Shown in pieces: positions 1 to 8,211 of a DNA stretch of 64,000 nucleotides. This DNA is from Pandoraea cepalis (GTDB lineage: Bacteria; Pseudomonadota; Gammaproteobacteria; Burkholderiales; Burkholderiaceae), in assembly GCF_902459665.1 (NCBI RefSeq), contig NZ_CABPSL010000003.1, positions 62,001-126,000 on the forward strand, in the 5' to 3' direction. The position numbers and the translations under genes were made by a program. Position 1 is the first letter of the stretch; each line of letters starts with the position of its first letter. The notes beneath the pieces are model-generated. The model did not search any database. It was not told where the DNA came from and saw only the letters and a program-made list of their open reading frames with translations.

Positions 1-199
1 GGTGATGCAGTCGCTTATTCCCGCCTTGCATCAACACGATTTCGTTGCTGGATCGCCCCGGTGAGTTACACAGAAGCGCCCGGCCATCGTCTGAGCGGCG
101 CACATCCAATCCGAACGTTATGTAAAAGCGTTGGGCGACGTCCAGATCGGGTACGGTCATGCCGAAGCCGTTCAGACCGTCTACAGCAGACGTTGTCAT
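1..199 (-). CDS. VOC/glyoxalase-superfamily protein, N-terminal part (runs off window)
   Basis: Reading the minus strand from the ATG at 199 gives an open frame to the window edge. It begins MTTSAVDGLNGFGMTVPDLD and continues with AQRFY, FGLDVR and an NEIVLMQGG strand. This is the beta-alpha-beta-beta-beta opening of the vicinal oxygen chelate fold, used by extradiol dioxygenases and glyoxalase-like enzymes. Only about 66 residues are present, so metal ligands and substrate class cannot be read. It starts 30 bases after the FAH gene and is the last visible gene of the minus-strand catabolic operon. A ring-cleavage dioxygenase would fit the FAH and Rid neighbours, but that is inference from context. 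Confidence 0.6.
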   Translation of the reverse strand, partial: MTTSAVDGLNGFGMTVPDLDVAQRFYITFGLDVRRSDDGRALLCNSPGRSSNEIVLMQGGNKRLHH

Positions 200-228
200 A
201 AGGAACCTCGAAAGGTAAATGCAGTAAA

Positions 229-1137
229 TCAGACACCGATCCGGATGCCGGATTTACCGCGCAGGTCGGCGGACGTCATCCGATTCTTGAGTTCTCCGAG
301 GCCGCTTCCACGCACGATCACCTCATCGCCCTCGTGGAGAAATACCTGTGGCTCGCGCGCGTTGCCTACACCGCTGGGCGTCCCCGTGAGCAACACGTCA
401 CCGGCACGCAACGTCATGCCAAACGACAACTCCGCAATCAGCTCGGGAATCGAGAAGGCCATGAGTCGCGTGCTCGCCGACTGAAGCACCGTGCCATTGA
501 CCACGCACTCAAGATGGACGTTCGCGGGATCGATCTCGTCTGCTGGCGTGAGCCACGGCCCCAACGGCATGGTTGCGTCGATACTCTTTCCCTTCAACCA
601 TTGCCCGCCATGACGCCGCTGGAGATCGCGCTGGGAGATGTCGTTGGCCAGACAATAGCCCCACACGTACTCCATCGCGTCCTCCACCGGAATGCTCCGC
701 CCGGTCTTACCGATGATGACCACCATCTCGGCTTCGTAGTCCCATTTGGCGGACAGCGACGCGTCGTACGCGATGTCATCGACCGGCCCGATCACCGTAT
801 CGGGCCCCTTGGTGAAAAACGTGGGGGCGGTAGGCGCGGGAACATCCTGCCCTTCCCGCTTTCCCTTGCCCTCTTCGAAGTGGTCCCAGTAGTTCCAACC
901 GGTACAAAGCACGTCGCGATAAAAGCGCTGAATCGGCGCGAGCAGACGCGCTTCGCCAACTGCCACCCGAGGGGCATCGGGCGACGTCGCATAACGTCGG
1001 GCCCGCGCCAGGGCATCCATTCCGCCGCCGATCAGCGCCACCATATCGCCCATCGATGCGGGCAGAATGACCCATTCCTCATCTTGCCTGACGGCGATAC
1101 GCTTCTCGCCGTTGTATTGCAGTGTTGCGAAAGCCAT
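229..1137 (-). CDS. fumarylacetoacetate hydrolase (FAH) family protein
   Basis: A 302-residue protein with an N-terminal cap of about 70 residues and a C-terminal FAH domain from about residue 75. Visible signatures are WDYEAEMVVIIGK (residues 132-144; E135 and E137 are probable Mg/Ca ligands), NDISQRD (165-171, D166 probable third ligand), the lysine-rich KGKSID loop (182-187) and LLTGTPSGVG near residue 250. Family members hydrolyse or decarboxylate acylpyruvates and 2-oxo-dienoates at the end of aromatic catabolism. The exact substrate cannot be read from sequence. It sits between the Rid and VOC genes of the same strand, so a lower-pathway role after ring cleavage is likely. Confidence 0.9.
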   Translation of the reverse strand: MAFATLQYNGEKRIAVRQDEEWVILPASMGDMVALIGGGMDALARARRYATSPDAPRVAVGEARLLAPIQRFYRDVLCTGWNYWDHFEEGKGKREGQDVPAPTAPTFFTKGPDTVIGPVDDIAYDASLSAKWDYEAEMVVIIGKTGRSIPVEDAMEYVWGYCLANDISQRDLQRRHGGQWLKGKSIDATMPLGPWLTPADEIDPANVHLECVVNGTVLQSASTRLMAFSIPELIAELSFGMTLRAGDVLLTGTPSGVGNAREPQVFLHEGDEVIVRGSGLGELKNRMTSADLRGKSGIRIGV

Positions 1138-1186
1138 GATGCTCCTCAGTGGGTAGTCACGATCTACCGATGCGATGTCTCAGACG

Positions 1187-1588
1187 TCACGCCTGCGGCA
1201 AGACGGCGATGGCGTTGATCTCGATGAGATAGTCGGGCGAGACCATCTTGGTCACCTCAACCATCGTGGAGGCGGGCAGCGGCGGATGGAAATACTCGCG
1301 TCGTACCTTGTGGATGGCATCGAAGTGCTCCATGTTGCGCACGTAGACATCGACGCGGCAAACATCCGCAAGCGTGCCACCGGCGGCCGTGACGGCACTC
1401 TTGATGTTCTCGCAGACCTGACGGGTCTGCGCTTCGATGTCGCCAACCCCCGCGATCGTGCCGTCGGGACGTCGAGCGGTCATCCCGGAAATGAACACGA
1501 GCTTTCCCTTTGCTTCAATGGTGGTCGCTTGCGAAAAGTGACCATTGGGCGTGCGCAGTGCGTCGGTGCTGATTTGCTCTTTCGCCAT
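1187..1588 (-). CDS. RidA/YjgF/YER057c/UK114-family protein (divergent Rid)
   Basis: A 133-residue single-domain protein of normal Rid length. It shows the family core GKLVFISGMTA (28-38), the RVDVYVRNMEHFDAI helix-strand (78-92) and the C-terminal block VEVTKMV...LIEINAIAV. Canonical RidA enamine/imine deaminases carry an arginine in the P-A-R-S/T-x-V-E-V block that binds the substrate carboxylate. Here the block reads PASTMVEV (105-112), so serine replaces it. That points to one of the specialised Rid subfamilies, such as the 2-aminomuconate-deaminase-like proteins, rather than the housekeeping enzyme. Its position between Ldh and FAH genes suggests removal of ammonia from a catabolic intermediate; this is inference. 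Confidence 0.88.
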   Translation of the reverse strand: MAKEQISTDALRTPNGHFSQATTIEAKGKLVFISGMTARRPDGTIAGVGDIEAQTRQVCENIKSAVTAAGGTLADVCRVDVYVRNMEHFDAIHKVRREYFHPPLPASTMVEVTKMVSPDYLIEINAIAVLPQA

Positions 1589-1630
1589 GATGAAAGTCCT
1601 GTCGTTAGCCTGATGAGGCAGTAAGTTGCT

Positions 1631-2704
1631 TCAGAGATCTGTCCATGCCGCTGGCGCTTGCACACCCGCGACGCTCGCCAGCCCGGCAAGTTGTCGTGCG
1701 ACGTCGACGGCGACCGGGCATATCTGCCCGTTTGCCTGAGCGACTTGCCAATTGATTTCTCCCGGGCTGTAAAGCCGTTCCGTCCCCGCGGCTGCGGCCG
1801 ACGTGCGGACCTTGACGGCCAATTCGGATGCGCGCTGTTCGAGGGGCCGTTGCAGACCGAATTGCGAGGCATCGATTGCCAGAAATGCCTGCGCGCTGTT
1901 GTACGGCGTAGCGCTGGCACCGTAGAGCGGTTGGACCTCGTCTGCCACACCGCCGTCCGATAGTCCGCCACATAGCAGATCGATCATGAAAGCCAGGCCG
2001 AAGCCCTTTGGCCCCGCCGCGGGCAGCAGCATTCCGGCAATGGCCTTTGCTGCGTCCCGTGTGGGCATGCCGTGCGCGTCGACGGCCCAGCCCTCGGGAA
2101 TCTCCTGCCCCGCCGCCTGCGCAAGCCGGATCTTTCCCATCGCGCTTGCGCTCATGGCCATGTCGAGCTCTACGGGAATCTCGTCCGCATGCGGCATGGC
2201 AATCGCCAGCGGGTTGTTACCTAAAACCCGTTCCGCGCCGCCGGGGGGGGGCATCAACGGGCGGGTGTTCGCCATGGCGATGCCGACGCACCCCGCATCG
2301 GCCATTTTTCTTGCCCAGAATCCGGCTTCACCGAAATGGAACGCGTTTCGTACGGTGACCATCGCCAGCCCGTAGCGTCGGGCTCGTTCTATCGCGAGCG
2401 TGATGGCTTGTTTCGCGCTCACCTGACCGAGCACGTTTGCGGCATCGAGTACGACGACGGCCTTGGCGTCATGCGCGACCTGCGCGAATTCCGCCTTACT
2501 GACGGAGCCAGCGCGAATCCGCTCGATGTACATGGGCAGCAGCATGACCCCGTGCGACGCTTTCCCCCCCAGATCGGCGGCAATCAGCGGGTCGGCCACC
2601 GACGTCGCCACTGCCATCGAGACGCCTTCGGCGACCAGAAGGCTCGCGACCAGTTCACGTAGCGTGTCGGTCGGCACACGGATCGACGAGTTGTCAGTGA
2701 GCAT
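1631..2704 (-). CDS. Ldh-family (malate/L-lactate/ureidoglycolate-type) NAD(P)-dependent oxidoreductase
   Basis: About 357 residues if started at the ATG at 2704, which has a GGA about nine bases upstream and overlaps the cupin stop. A second ATG is at 2713, and the frame extends further but without support. The protein matches the Ldh/MDH type-2 family: ADLGGKASHGVMLLPMYIERI near residue 43, KAVVVLDAANVLGQV, the FHFGEAGFWARKMADAG nucleotide-domain segment, and LLPAAGPKGFGLAFMIDLLCG near the C-terminus. Members interconvert 2-hydroxy- and 2-oxo-acids with NAD(P). In this operon it probably handles an oxo-acid product. It contains an in-frame run of nine C on the coding strand near 2243-2251. 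Confidence 0.85.
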   Translation of the reverse strand: MLTDNSSIRVPTDTLRELVASLLVAEGVSMAVATSVADPLIAADLGGKASHGVMLLPMYIERIRAGSVSKAEFAQVAHDAKAVVVLDAANVLGQVSAKQAITLAIERARRYGLAMVTVRNAFHFGEAGFWARKMADAGCVGIAMANTRPLMPPPGGAERVLGNNPLAIAMPHADEIPVELDMAMSASAMGKIRLAQAAGQEIPEGWAVDAHGMPTRDAAKAIAGMLLPAAGPKGFGLAFMIDLLCGGLSDGGVADEVQPLYGASATPYNSAQAFLAIDASQFGLQRPLEQRASELAVKVRTSAAAAGTERLYSPGEINWQVAQANGQICPVAVDVARQLAGLASVAGVQAPAAWTDL

Positions 2705-3116
2705 CGCGTTCATCCGTGTACCAATCGGGCTTCTGCGGATAGTGCGGACCGTCGTAGATCTCGACAACGATGGTCTCCTCATGCGCGATCGTCGGGCCGT
2801 GAACATTGCCCTTCGGGTTGCAATAGAAGCTCCCGGGTAACAGCGTGACGCCGGTGGACGTGTATTCGTACTTGCCGCTCAGGCAGTACATGAACTGATT
2901 GGACGCGTGGGAATGCGGGGCAGGAATGCCTGCGCCCTTCGAAAACTTGATCAGCGCGATCGACGCGCCGGTTTCGTCATCGCGCCAAAACATTTTCTCC
3001 GCCACGCCGGCAAGCGATTTCTCCCGCCAGGGCATCGTTTCGCTGCGCAGCAGTATCTCGTCCATCGAAGGCATCGGCGCGCTGGCCGTCTTTGTCTGCG
3101 TGTCTTTACCGCTCAT
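2694..3116 (-). CDS. cupin-domain (ChrR/cupin_7-like) protein
   Basis: Started at the ATG at 3116 because GGGAG lies at good spacing upstream and the cupin homology begins just after; this gives 140 residues. The single cupin barrel shows GAGIPAPHSHASNQFMYCLSG (metal-binding H-x-H motif and a later acidic/aromatic ligand position) and PGSFYCNPKGNVHGP (second motif with histidine). Such proteins include 2,4'-dihydroxyacetophenone-dioxygenase-like enzymes and small isomerases. The gene overlaps the downstream Ldh gene and lies 47 bases after the permease gene, so it is co-transcribed with the importer. A dioxygenase or isomerase role is plausible but not shown. Confidence 0.82.
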   Translation of the reverse strand: MSGKDTQTKTASAPMPSMDEILLRSETMPWREKSLAGVAEKMFWRDDETGASIALIKFSKGAGIPAPHSHASNQFMYCLSGKYEYTSTGVTLLPGSFYCNPKGNVHGPTIAHEETIVVEIYDGPHYPQKPDWYTDERDAH

Positions 3117-3162
3117 GAAATTGACTCCCGTAATGTGTCGACATTCACAAAAGCTCGTGCGC

Positions 3163-3942
3163 TCAGATCGCTCCAGCCATCTCCGCCGTATGCGGCAACC
3201 ACGGACGAAGCGCGAATTCGATGGCGGCAATCGCCAGATAAAGCAGCAGCCCGAGCAAAGCCAACGAAATCAGCGCGGCAAACGCGAGTGGCGTATTCAG
3301 TTGCGAATTGGCGACCAGCAGCAGGTTGCCGAGACCTTCGGTACTGCCCACAAACTCGCCGATCACCGCACCGATCACTGCAAGCGTTACCGCGATTTTT
3401 GCGCCGGAGATCACGTGTGGAAGCGCGGCAGGCATCTGGATCTTGAGAAAGATCTGCATGCGTGTCGCTCTCAGCGACGTTGCCAGTTCGATGAGATTGA
3501 CCGGCGTGGTTCGTAATCCTGTGGCGGTATCCACGACAATCGGAAAGAACGCGACCAACCACACCAGTACCAGCTTCGATTCGATGCCCGTTCCCAGCCA
3601 GACCAGCACGATGGGTGCGAGCGCCACCTTAGGCACCGACTGCATCGCAATGAGGAGCGGATAGAACATCCTGTTCAATATCGGAGAATTCGCGATTGCA
3701 AAGGCGATGGGGACGCCAACGATAAACGCCAGCGCAAAACCGTAGACGCATTCCAGGAGCGTGACCCACCCTTGCGACAACAGCGCCGCCCGGTCATCGA
3801 CGAATGACTGTGCGATTTGTGTGGGCGTCGGAAGCACTGCAATGGGAACGTGGAACATCACCACGTACATCTGCCAGACGACCAGGAGCAGCACGATGCC
3901 GAATGCGGGATATCCGATCACCCGAAGGTTCAGTGTCTTCAT
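3163..3942 (-). CDS. ABC transporter permease (SsuC/TauC-type)
   Basis: A 259-residue inner-membrane protein with about six hydrophobic helices, e.g. FGIVLLLVVWQMYVVMF near the N-terminus and LISLALLGLLLYLAIAAIE near the C-terminus. It has the EAA-type cytoplasmic loop (ATSLRATRMQIFLKIQMPAA, residues about 152-171) that docks on the ATPase. The family imports sulfonates, taurine, nitrate, pyrimidine precursors or aromatic acids. The gene overlaps the ATPase gene by four bases (ATGA), indicating translational coupling. Because catabolic enzymes follow directly, the importer probably brings in the substrate that the operon degrades. Confidence 0.92.
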   Translation of the reverse strand: MKTLNLRVIGYPAFGIVLLLVVWQMYVVMFHVPIAVLPTPTQIAQSFVDDRAALLSQGWVTLLECVYGFALAFIVGVPIAFAIANSPILNRMFYPLLIAMQSVPKVALAPIVLVWLGTGIESKLVLVWLVAFFPIVVDTATGLRTTPVNLIELATSLRATRMQIFLKIQMPAALPHVISGAKIAVTLAVIGAVIGEFVGSTEGLGNLLLVANSQLNTPLAFAALISLALLGLLLYLAIAAIEFALRPWLPHTAEMAGAI

Positions 3943-4754
3943 TTCACGACTCCGAGCGCGGTGCTGGCCTGATGTTCGTAGGCGGTAAATTTCGGCGTGA
4001 ACCGGAGTGCCTGCGTTCTGGGATACGGGAAGTCGATGGCGATGCGTTCCGCGATTTTTGCCGGACGCTTACTGAATACGAGGACTTCATCGGATAGATA
4101 GACGGCTTCGGAAATGCTGTGCGTGACGAACATGACGGCAGCCTGCGTGTGCTCGCGAACGGACAACAGGAGGTCGTGCATCTCCATGCGGGTGAAATCG
4201 TCCAGCGCACCGAACGGCTCATCCATCAATAGCAGCCGTGGCGCATGGATCAACGCGCGACACAACGCCACCCGTTGCTGCATGCCCCCGGAAAGCTCGT
4301 GCGGCCGCGCACTGGTGAAGGCGTCCAACCCGACCAGCGTGAGCAACTCGTGCGCTCGGGTCTTGGCGGCTTTATCGGCTTTCCCGAGTATTTCCATGGG
4401 GAAAAGCACGTTGGCCAGCACATTGCGCCAGGGCATGAGATTGGCGCTCTGAAACACAAAACCAAAGTCACGCTGTGGGCCGCTGATCGCTTTTCCACGG
4501 ATCTTGACCACGCCCGTCGTGGACTTGGTCAATCCAGCCACAATCCGCAGTAGTGTCGTTTTTCCGCAGCCGCTTGGCCCAAGCAGCGAAACCAGCTGTC
4601 CAGCGTCGAACGCGCAGCTCACCGCTTCGAGCGCGACCGTCTCGCCGTTCTTGCCGCGCGGCGGATAAATCTTGCTGACGTCTTCGATAGAGGCAAAAAC
4701 GGCTTCCGCTGGCGTCACGCCGCCCATACCCGTTACGTCGAGTCGGGCGTTCAT
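3939..4754 (-). CDS. ABC transporter ATP-binding protein (SsuB/TauB-type)
   Basis: A 271-residue nucleotide-binding subunit. Walker A is GPSGCGKTT (about residue 59), the Q-loop is FVFQSANLMPW, the signature is LSGGMQQRVALCRAL, Walker B is LLLMDEPFGALD, and the H-loop is MFVTHSISEAVYLSD. All residues needed for ATP hydrolysis are intact. It overlaps both the substrate-binding gene upstream and the permease gene downstream by four bases, so the three form a tight unit. Family knowledge places it with the taurine/nitrate/sulfonate/hydroxymethylpyrimidine importers. Confidence 0.94.
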   Translation of the reverse strand: MNARLDVTGMGGVTPAEAVFASIEDVSKIYPPRGKNGETVALEAVSCAFDAGQLVSLLGPSGCGKTTLLRIVAGLTKSTTGVVKIRGKAISGPQRDFGFVFQSANLMPWRNVLANVLFPMEILGKADKAAKTRAHELLTLVGLDAFTSARPHELSGGMQQRVALCRALIHAPRLLLMDEPFGALDDFTRMEMHDLLLSVREHTQAAVMFVTHSISEAVYLSDEVLVFSKRPAKIAERIAIDFPYPRTQALRFTPKFTAYEHQASTALGVVK

Positions 4755-5782
4755 GCCGCCGCCTTGGGCAGAAAGTCGGTCGTGAACAGCGACGCCGCCG
4801 AGAGGGGCGCGCCCGGGATGCCGATGTTCTGCGCGATGAAATCGACGCTACGCTGCATGCGGCCCCCATCGATCCATCCCATGCCGAATCGGCGGGTATC
4901 GGCACTCTGTGCGAGCGCACTGAGAAGCTTGATCTCACCGACGACGACTTCGCGATTAATGCCTGGCACGTAGTTCGACATAATCTCGCTGGCCGCTTGC
5001 GGATCCGCAATCGTGTCACGCCAGCCTTGCATGGCCGCCTTGACGAAGGCACGGACGGTGTCGGGGCGGGACTTGATCATGTCCTCCTTGACCAGCAAAC
5101 CGTTCGCGTACAGTTCGAGACCGTGATCGGCGAGCAGCAACGTGCTCAGTTGCCCGGCGGGGAGCACCTTTTCCAACCCGACTTGCGTAAAGATGAAGTT
5201 CTCGATGGAGGGCACCTTCTTGCTGAGCAGCATGCCCACGCGCGCCGCGCCATCGACGTTGACGAACTTGACGGAGCCCGGATCCAGCCGGTGCTGCTTC
5301 ATAAAGCCCTGAATGACCTTGGGCGAGAAACTTCCCGCGCCGCTTGCGATTTCCAGCCCATTGAGTTGCTCGGGCTTGGTGACATTCGCCCCTTGTGCGA
5401 GCGAGAAAATCGCGTAGGGAGCGCTCTGATAATTCATCGCGACGAACTTCGCGCTGCTCGCGCCACGCGCTTTCGCCAGCGCAACGGACACCACATCGGA
5501 AAAGGCGAACTGCGCGATGCCGGATTCGAGTGCCTGAATGGCTTGCGCAGTGCCCTGCCCCGGCACGATCTTGACGTTCAATCCGGCCTGTTTGAAGTAG
5601 CCTTTTCCCAGTGCGACGTACCACGGGGTGTGACGGCCCAGCGCGGTGAAATCGAGCGACAACGTCAGTTCGCCCTGACTCCGGTCTTGCGCCCCGGCCA
5701 TCTGCCACCCGCCGGTCGCCCACCCTGCGGCGACAGCACCGAGACTTCTTACGACCTGCCGACGCTTGCTGTTCGTTGCCAT
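4751..5782 (-). CDS. ABC transporter substrate-binding protein (NMT1/SsuA-like), Tat-type signal
   Basis: A 343-residue periplasmic binding protein. The N-terminus has twin arginines followed by a mild hydrophobic stretch (KRRQVVRSLGAVAAG), ending in MAGAQ. That fits a Tat signal peptide cleaved near residue 31. The mature part shows the NMT1/THI5 pattern: TPWYVALGKGYFKQAGLNVKI, GTAQAIQALESGIAQFAFSD and a second lobe with MGWIDGGRMQRSVDFIAQ. The ligand cannot be predicted from sequence. It is the promoter-proximal gene of the minus-strand operon, so its leader includes the palindrome at 5886-5911. Confidence 0.9.
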   Translation of the reverse strand: MATNSKRRQVVRSLGAVAAGWATGGWQMAGAQDRSQGELTLSLDFTALGRHTPWYVALGKGYFKQAGLNVKIVPGQGTAQAIQALESGIAQFAFSDVVSVALAKARGASSAKFVAMNYQSAPYAIFSLAQGANVTKPEQLNGLEIASGAGSFSPKVIQGFMKQHRLDPGSVKFVNVDGAARVGMLLSKKVPSIENFIFTQVGLEKVLPAGQLSTLLLADHGLELYANGLLVKEDMIKSRPDTVRAFVKAAMQGWRDTIADPQAASEIMSNYVPGINREVVVGEIKLLSALAQSADTRRFGMGWIDGGRMQRSVDFIAQNIGIPGAPLSAASLFTTDFLPKAAA

Positions 5783-6317
5783 TTCCGACCCCTAAGTAGA
5801 AATCCATGGATGACGCGGTCAAGCCAACTTCCCGCGAAACCCTCATCGCTGGACGTTGTGTTTGTTCATAAGGCGTAATATAATTTGTGACATACTGCGT
5901 GATATGTTACAGATTCGCAAGTGGAAAAATATTCAAACCGGAGCCTGTTGATGGATGCGCTGAAGTGGCGGCGGTGGCATCGTTTTTTCACCGAGCTGGT
6001 GATGCGTCGCTGTATGGCGGCGGCTGTCTACGGGGCGTTATCGGGTCGGGCGCGCGTTGGTGGTCGGGTAGAATGCGCTGCCCATCGCAACCCTCCGCCC
6101 CGCGCGCGGGGGTTCATGCGGGGGTTGGCTGCCTGTGCCGACCTTCTTGCCCCGATTCGACGCGCGGGCACCGGCATCCGTCTGGCGCACGTTCTATCTC
6201 GCGTTGCGCCGCTGACGATGCTCAGCGATGAGTCCCCGACACCCGCACCACACGATGTGCGTCCAGGTGGCATGAGGCCGCGTGAGGATGCAGAACATGC
6301 AAATGAAGCGTTAGGAG
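5783..6317. other. intergenic region between the importer operon and the GntR regulator
   Basis: About 535 bases separate the divergent operons. The part near the importer is AT-rich and carries the palindrome listed separately plus a TATATT hexamer (5877-5882, minus strand) that could serve as the importer -10. The remainder to 6317 is GC-rich with several CG-rich self-complementary patches. I see no convincing gene: the open frame 5921-6406 has no ribosome-binding site, has an arginine-rich shadow-like composition and overlaps the regulator start. Confidence 0.5.
5886..5911. promoter_or_regulatory. candidate operator palindrome
   Basis: TGTGACATA and TATGTTACA form nine-base inverted arms with one mismatch around an eight-base spacer. 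The site overlaps where a -35 element for the importer operon would fall (TATATT at 5877-5882 as -10, minus strand). It lies between the operon and the divergent FCD-type GntR gene, the usual position of that regulator's binding site. The spacing is longer than the classic FadR-type site, so another factor is possible. Confidence 0.45.
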
Positions 6318-7076
6318 ATGCCGTCAGAAATGCCCAAACCGAGCCTTATCGATCTCGAAACAACGAACCCAGCCCCGACGCCGTCGCCACTTCGACGGAT
6401 CGCTAAGGGCGCGTCACTCGCGGAGCAGGCGTACGTCGAGATCAAGCGGCGCATTCTTTCGCTGGAGTTCGGTCCCGGTCAGTTTTTCAACGAACTGATG
6501 ATTTGCGAGCTGATCGGCTTCAGCCGCTCGCCCGTGCATCACGCGATACAGCGGTTGAAGCTTGAAGGACTGATCGACATCATTCCGCGCAAGGGACTGC
6601 AGATTCGTCGCGAGTCGATGGACGAGATACTGGATTTGCTCGAAGCGAGATGGGCAGTGGAAGCCAATGTTGCGGCGTTGGCTGCGCAGCGGCGCACAGA
6701 GGCGCAGTTGAGCCGGATGAGGGAGCTAATCGAAGCGTCGCGCGAGTTGAGTCGTGCGGATGACCGCGACCGGTTCATGCAAATCGATCACGATTTCCAC
6801 GCCATCATTGCCGAAGCGGCCGGGAACAGCGCGTTGACGGAAATCATGCGCTCGTTGCACGAGCGATCTGCTCGGCTTTGGAAGCTTCGCTTGCTCGCCC
6901 CGGGAGATCTCGCGCATACACAGGACGAGCACTCGGCAGTGCTCGATGCCATTGTGGCTGGCGACGCTCAGGCGGCCGCAAGCGCAATGGGGGCTCACCT
7001 GGCATCGCTTCGTCGTCGGCGCGTCGCCCCTACGTCGTTTAGCGAACCGCTCCCGTTGCACTCCATTGCGGAGTAA
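6318..7076 (+). CDS. GntR-family transcriptional regulator (FCD/FadR subgroup)
   Basis: A 252-residue protein. The N-terminal winged helix is at about residues 28-95, with the GntR signature AYVEIKRRILSLEFGPGQFF, then LIGFSRSPVHHAIQRLKLEGLI and a wing IIPRKGLQI. An all-helical FCD effector domain follows (about 100-230) with the metal-ligand pattern DHDFHAIIAEAAGN (D/H pair) and a late histidine in HSAV. FCD regulators respond to small organic acids and usually repress a neighbouring catabolic operon, so the divergent importer operon is the obvious target. AGGAG abuts the ATG at 6318; an in-frame ATG at 6330 has looser spacing and is an alternative start. Confidence 0.9.
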   Translation: MPSEMPKPSLIDLETTNPAPTPSPLRRIAKGASLAEQAYVEIKRRILSLEFGPGQFFNELMICELIGFSRSPVHHAIQRLKLEGLIDIIPRKGLQIRRESMDEILDLLEARWAVEANVAALAAQRRTEAQLSRMRELIEASRELSRADDRDRFMQIDHDFHAIIAEAAGNSALTEIMRSLHERSARLWKLRLLAPGDLAHTQDEHSAVLDAIVAGDAQAAASAMGAHLASLRRRRVAPTSFSEPLPLHSIAE

Positions 7077-7136
7077 CCCGATACACCGCGCCCAATTCCA
7101 AATACGAATCGGCGCGCGGCGCATGCCTCTCATGGA

Positions 7137-7544
7137 TCAATCGAGTGCCTTACCTGAGGTTTCGGGGACAAGAAAGATGGCGCCGGCCGAGAGCAAGTAG
7201 AAGACGGCCGTGATCACCAACGCGCCGCCGATGCCATACCACTCTGCCAGCAGCCCGATCGCCACGGGTGCAAATGAACTGATACCTCGCCCAAAGTTGT
7301 ACGTGAAGCCGACACCGACCGCACGCGCACTCGTCGGAAACGCTTCTGACAGCATCGGGCCAAAACCAGCAAACGTCCCTGAAGCAAAGAAGCCAAGGAA
7401 CGGCGACAGCATCAGCAGTGAAGTGGCTTCACGCACCGAGGACAACAAGTAAATCATTGCGGTGGAGGTCAGGACGTAGACGGCGAACACCGGACGCCGG
7501 CCGAATCGATCCGCCAGAAGGCCGAATGCCGTTTGTCCGAACCA
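7137..7544 (-). pseudogene. MFS transporter, C-terminal fragment truncated by an IS remnant
   Basis: The minus strand encodes the last third of a major facilitator transporter. The frame can be followed from WFGQTAFGLLADRFGRRPVF, which is the conserved loop 8-9 motif (G-x-L-A-D-R-x-G-R-R), through four hydrophobic helices to LVPETSGKALD at the stop. The frame is lost exactly where an IS3-like left end begins (near 7545), and no N-terminal half is present on the other side. A GTG at 7490 is only an internal valine. The motif context resembles sugar or aromatic-acid MFS carriers, so it was probably part of the neighbouring catabolic locus before disruption. Confidence 0.8.
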
Positions 7545-7952
7545 TGAATCGCCCCGGATTTGGAGGAGGCTCCAACTCTTGAGAAAATTGAGCCATGAAC
7601 AAGAAATCGAGCAAATTTTCCCCGGAAGTCCGGGAGCGCGCAGTGCGCCTGGTGCGCGATCAGCCTAGCTGAGTATCCTTCGCTGTGGGCGGCAGTCGAA
7701 TCGATTGCGCCGATGATCGGCTGCACGCCGCAAACACTGAACGATTAGGTCAAGCGCGACGAGATCGATAACGGCGAACGTGCCGGCCTGACCACAAGCG
7801 AGCGTGAGCGGCTGAAGGCGCTGAAGCGCGAGAACAAGGAATTGCGCAAGACCAACGAGATTCTCAAACTGGCCAGCGCGTTTTTCGCCCAGGCGGAGCT
7901 CGACCGCCGTATCAAGTCCTGAAAGCCTTCATCGATCAGCATCGCGAAGGCA
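7545..7952 (+). mobile_element. IS3-family insertion sequence remnant
   Basis: The left end reads TGAATCGCCCCGGATTTGG, like the terminal repeats of IS3-type elements. It is followed at 7595 by a broken orfA that starts [20 protein letters not shown]. The frame shifts after about 25 residues, carries a TAG in place of the tryptophan of the LND-W-VKRDE block, and resumes as a leucine-zipper-like tail ([22 protein letters not shown]) ending at 7922. orfB survives only as KAFIDQHREG. No right end is visible, so the element is dead. It sits inside the MFS gene, which it truncated. Confidence 0.8.
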
Positions 7953-8099
7953 CTGACTGATGCCGAGCGCGCTCGATACACGATGGAACAGCTTCGGGTG
8001 ACGGCGGCACACTTAGACGTCAAAACGACCGAGATCTACCTGAAGTCTCGGCTGACACCAACGAGCGTCGTACGAATGAATATGCCGAAAGCTGGATGA
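7950..8099 (+). pseudogene. probable tyrosine recombinase (integrase), C-terminal fragment
   Basis: An open stretch of about 49 codons directly after the IS remnant reads through EQLRVTAAHLDVKTTEIYLK to a TGA at 8097-8099. The pattern of a helix, a conserved H-x-D/S-x-x-T-T-x-x-Y and a short tail is that of the end of a phage-type integrase, where the tyrosine is the nucleophile. No start or catalytic R-H-R part is present. It lies about 110 bases from a tRNA gene, the usual attachment site for such elements, and is probably a relic of a lost integrated island. The identification rests on a short stretch. Confidence 0.5.
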
Positions 8100-8160
8100 A
8101 AACCCAGCACTGTATGAGCACTGGATATTAGACGCAGTTAGACGGGATATTAGACAAACG

Positions 8161-8180
8161 AAAAACGCCCCGATGGGGCG
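8161..8180 (-). terminator. Rho-independent terminator of tRNA-Pro
   Basis: On the minus strand a CGCCCC / GGGGCG six-pair stem with a three-base loop is followed by five T. It lies about 30 bases after the tRNA 3' end. Confidence 0.75.
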
Positions 8181-8211
8181 CTCCGTAACTGCTTGTACTG
8201 CAAGGGTTTTC

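Noticed and set aside
5921-6406. 161-residue plus-strand frame before the GntR gene
   Set aside because: No ribosome-binding site, Arg/Ala/Pro-rich shadow composition, and it overlaps the regulator start.
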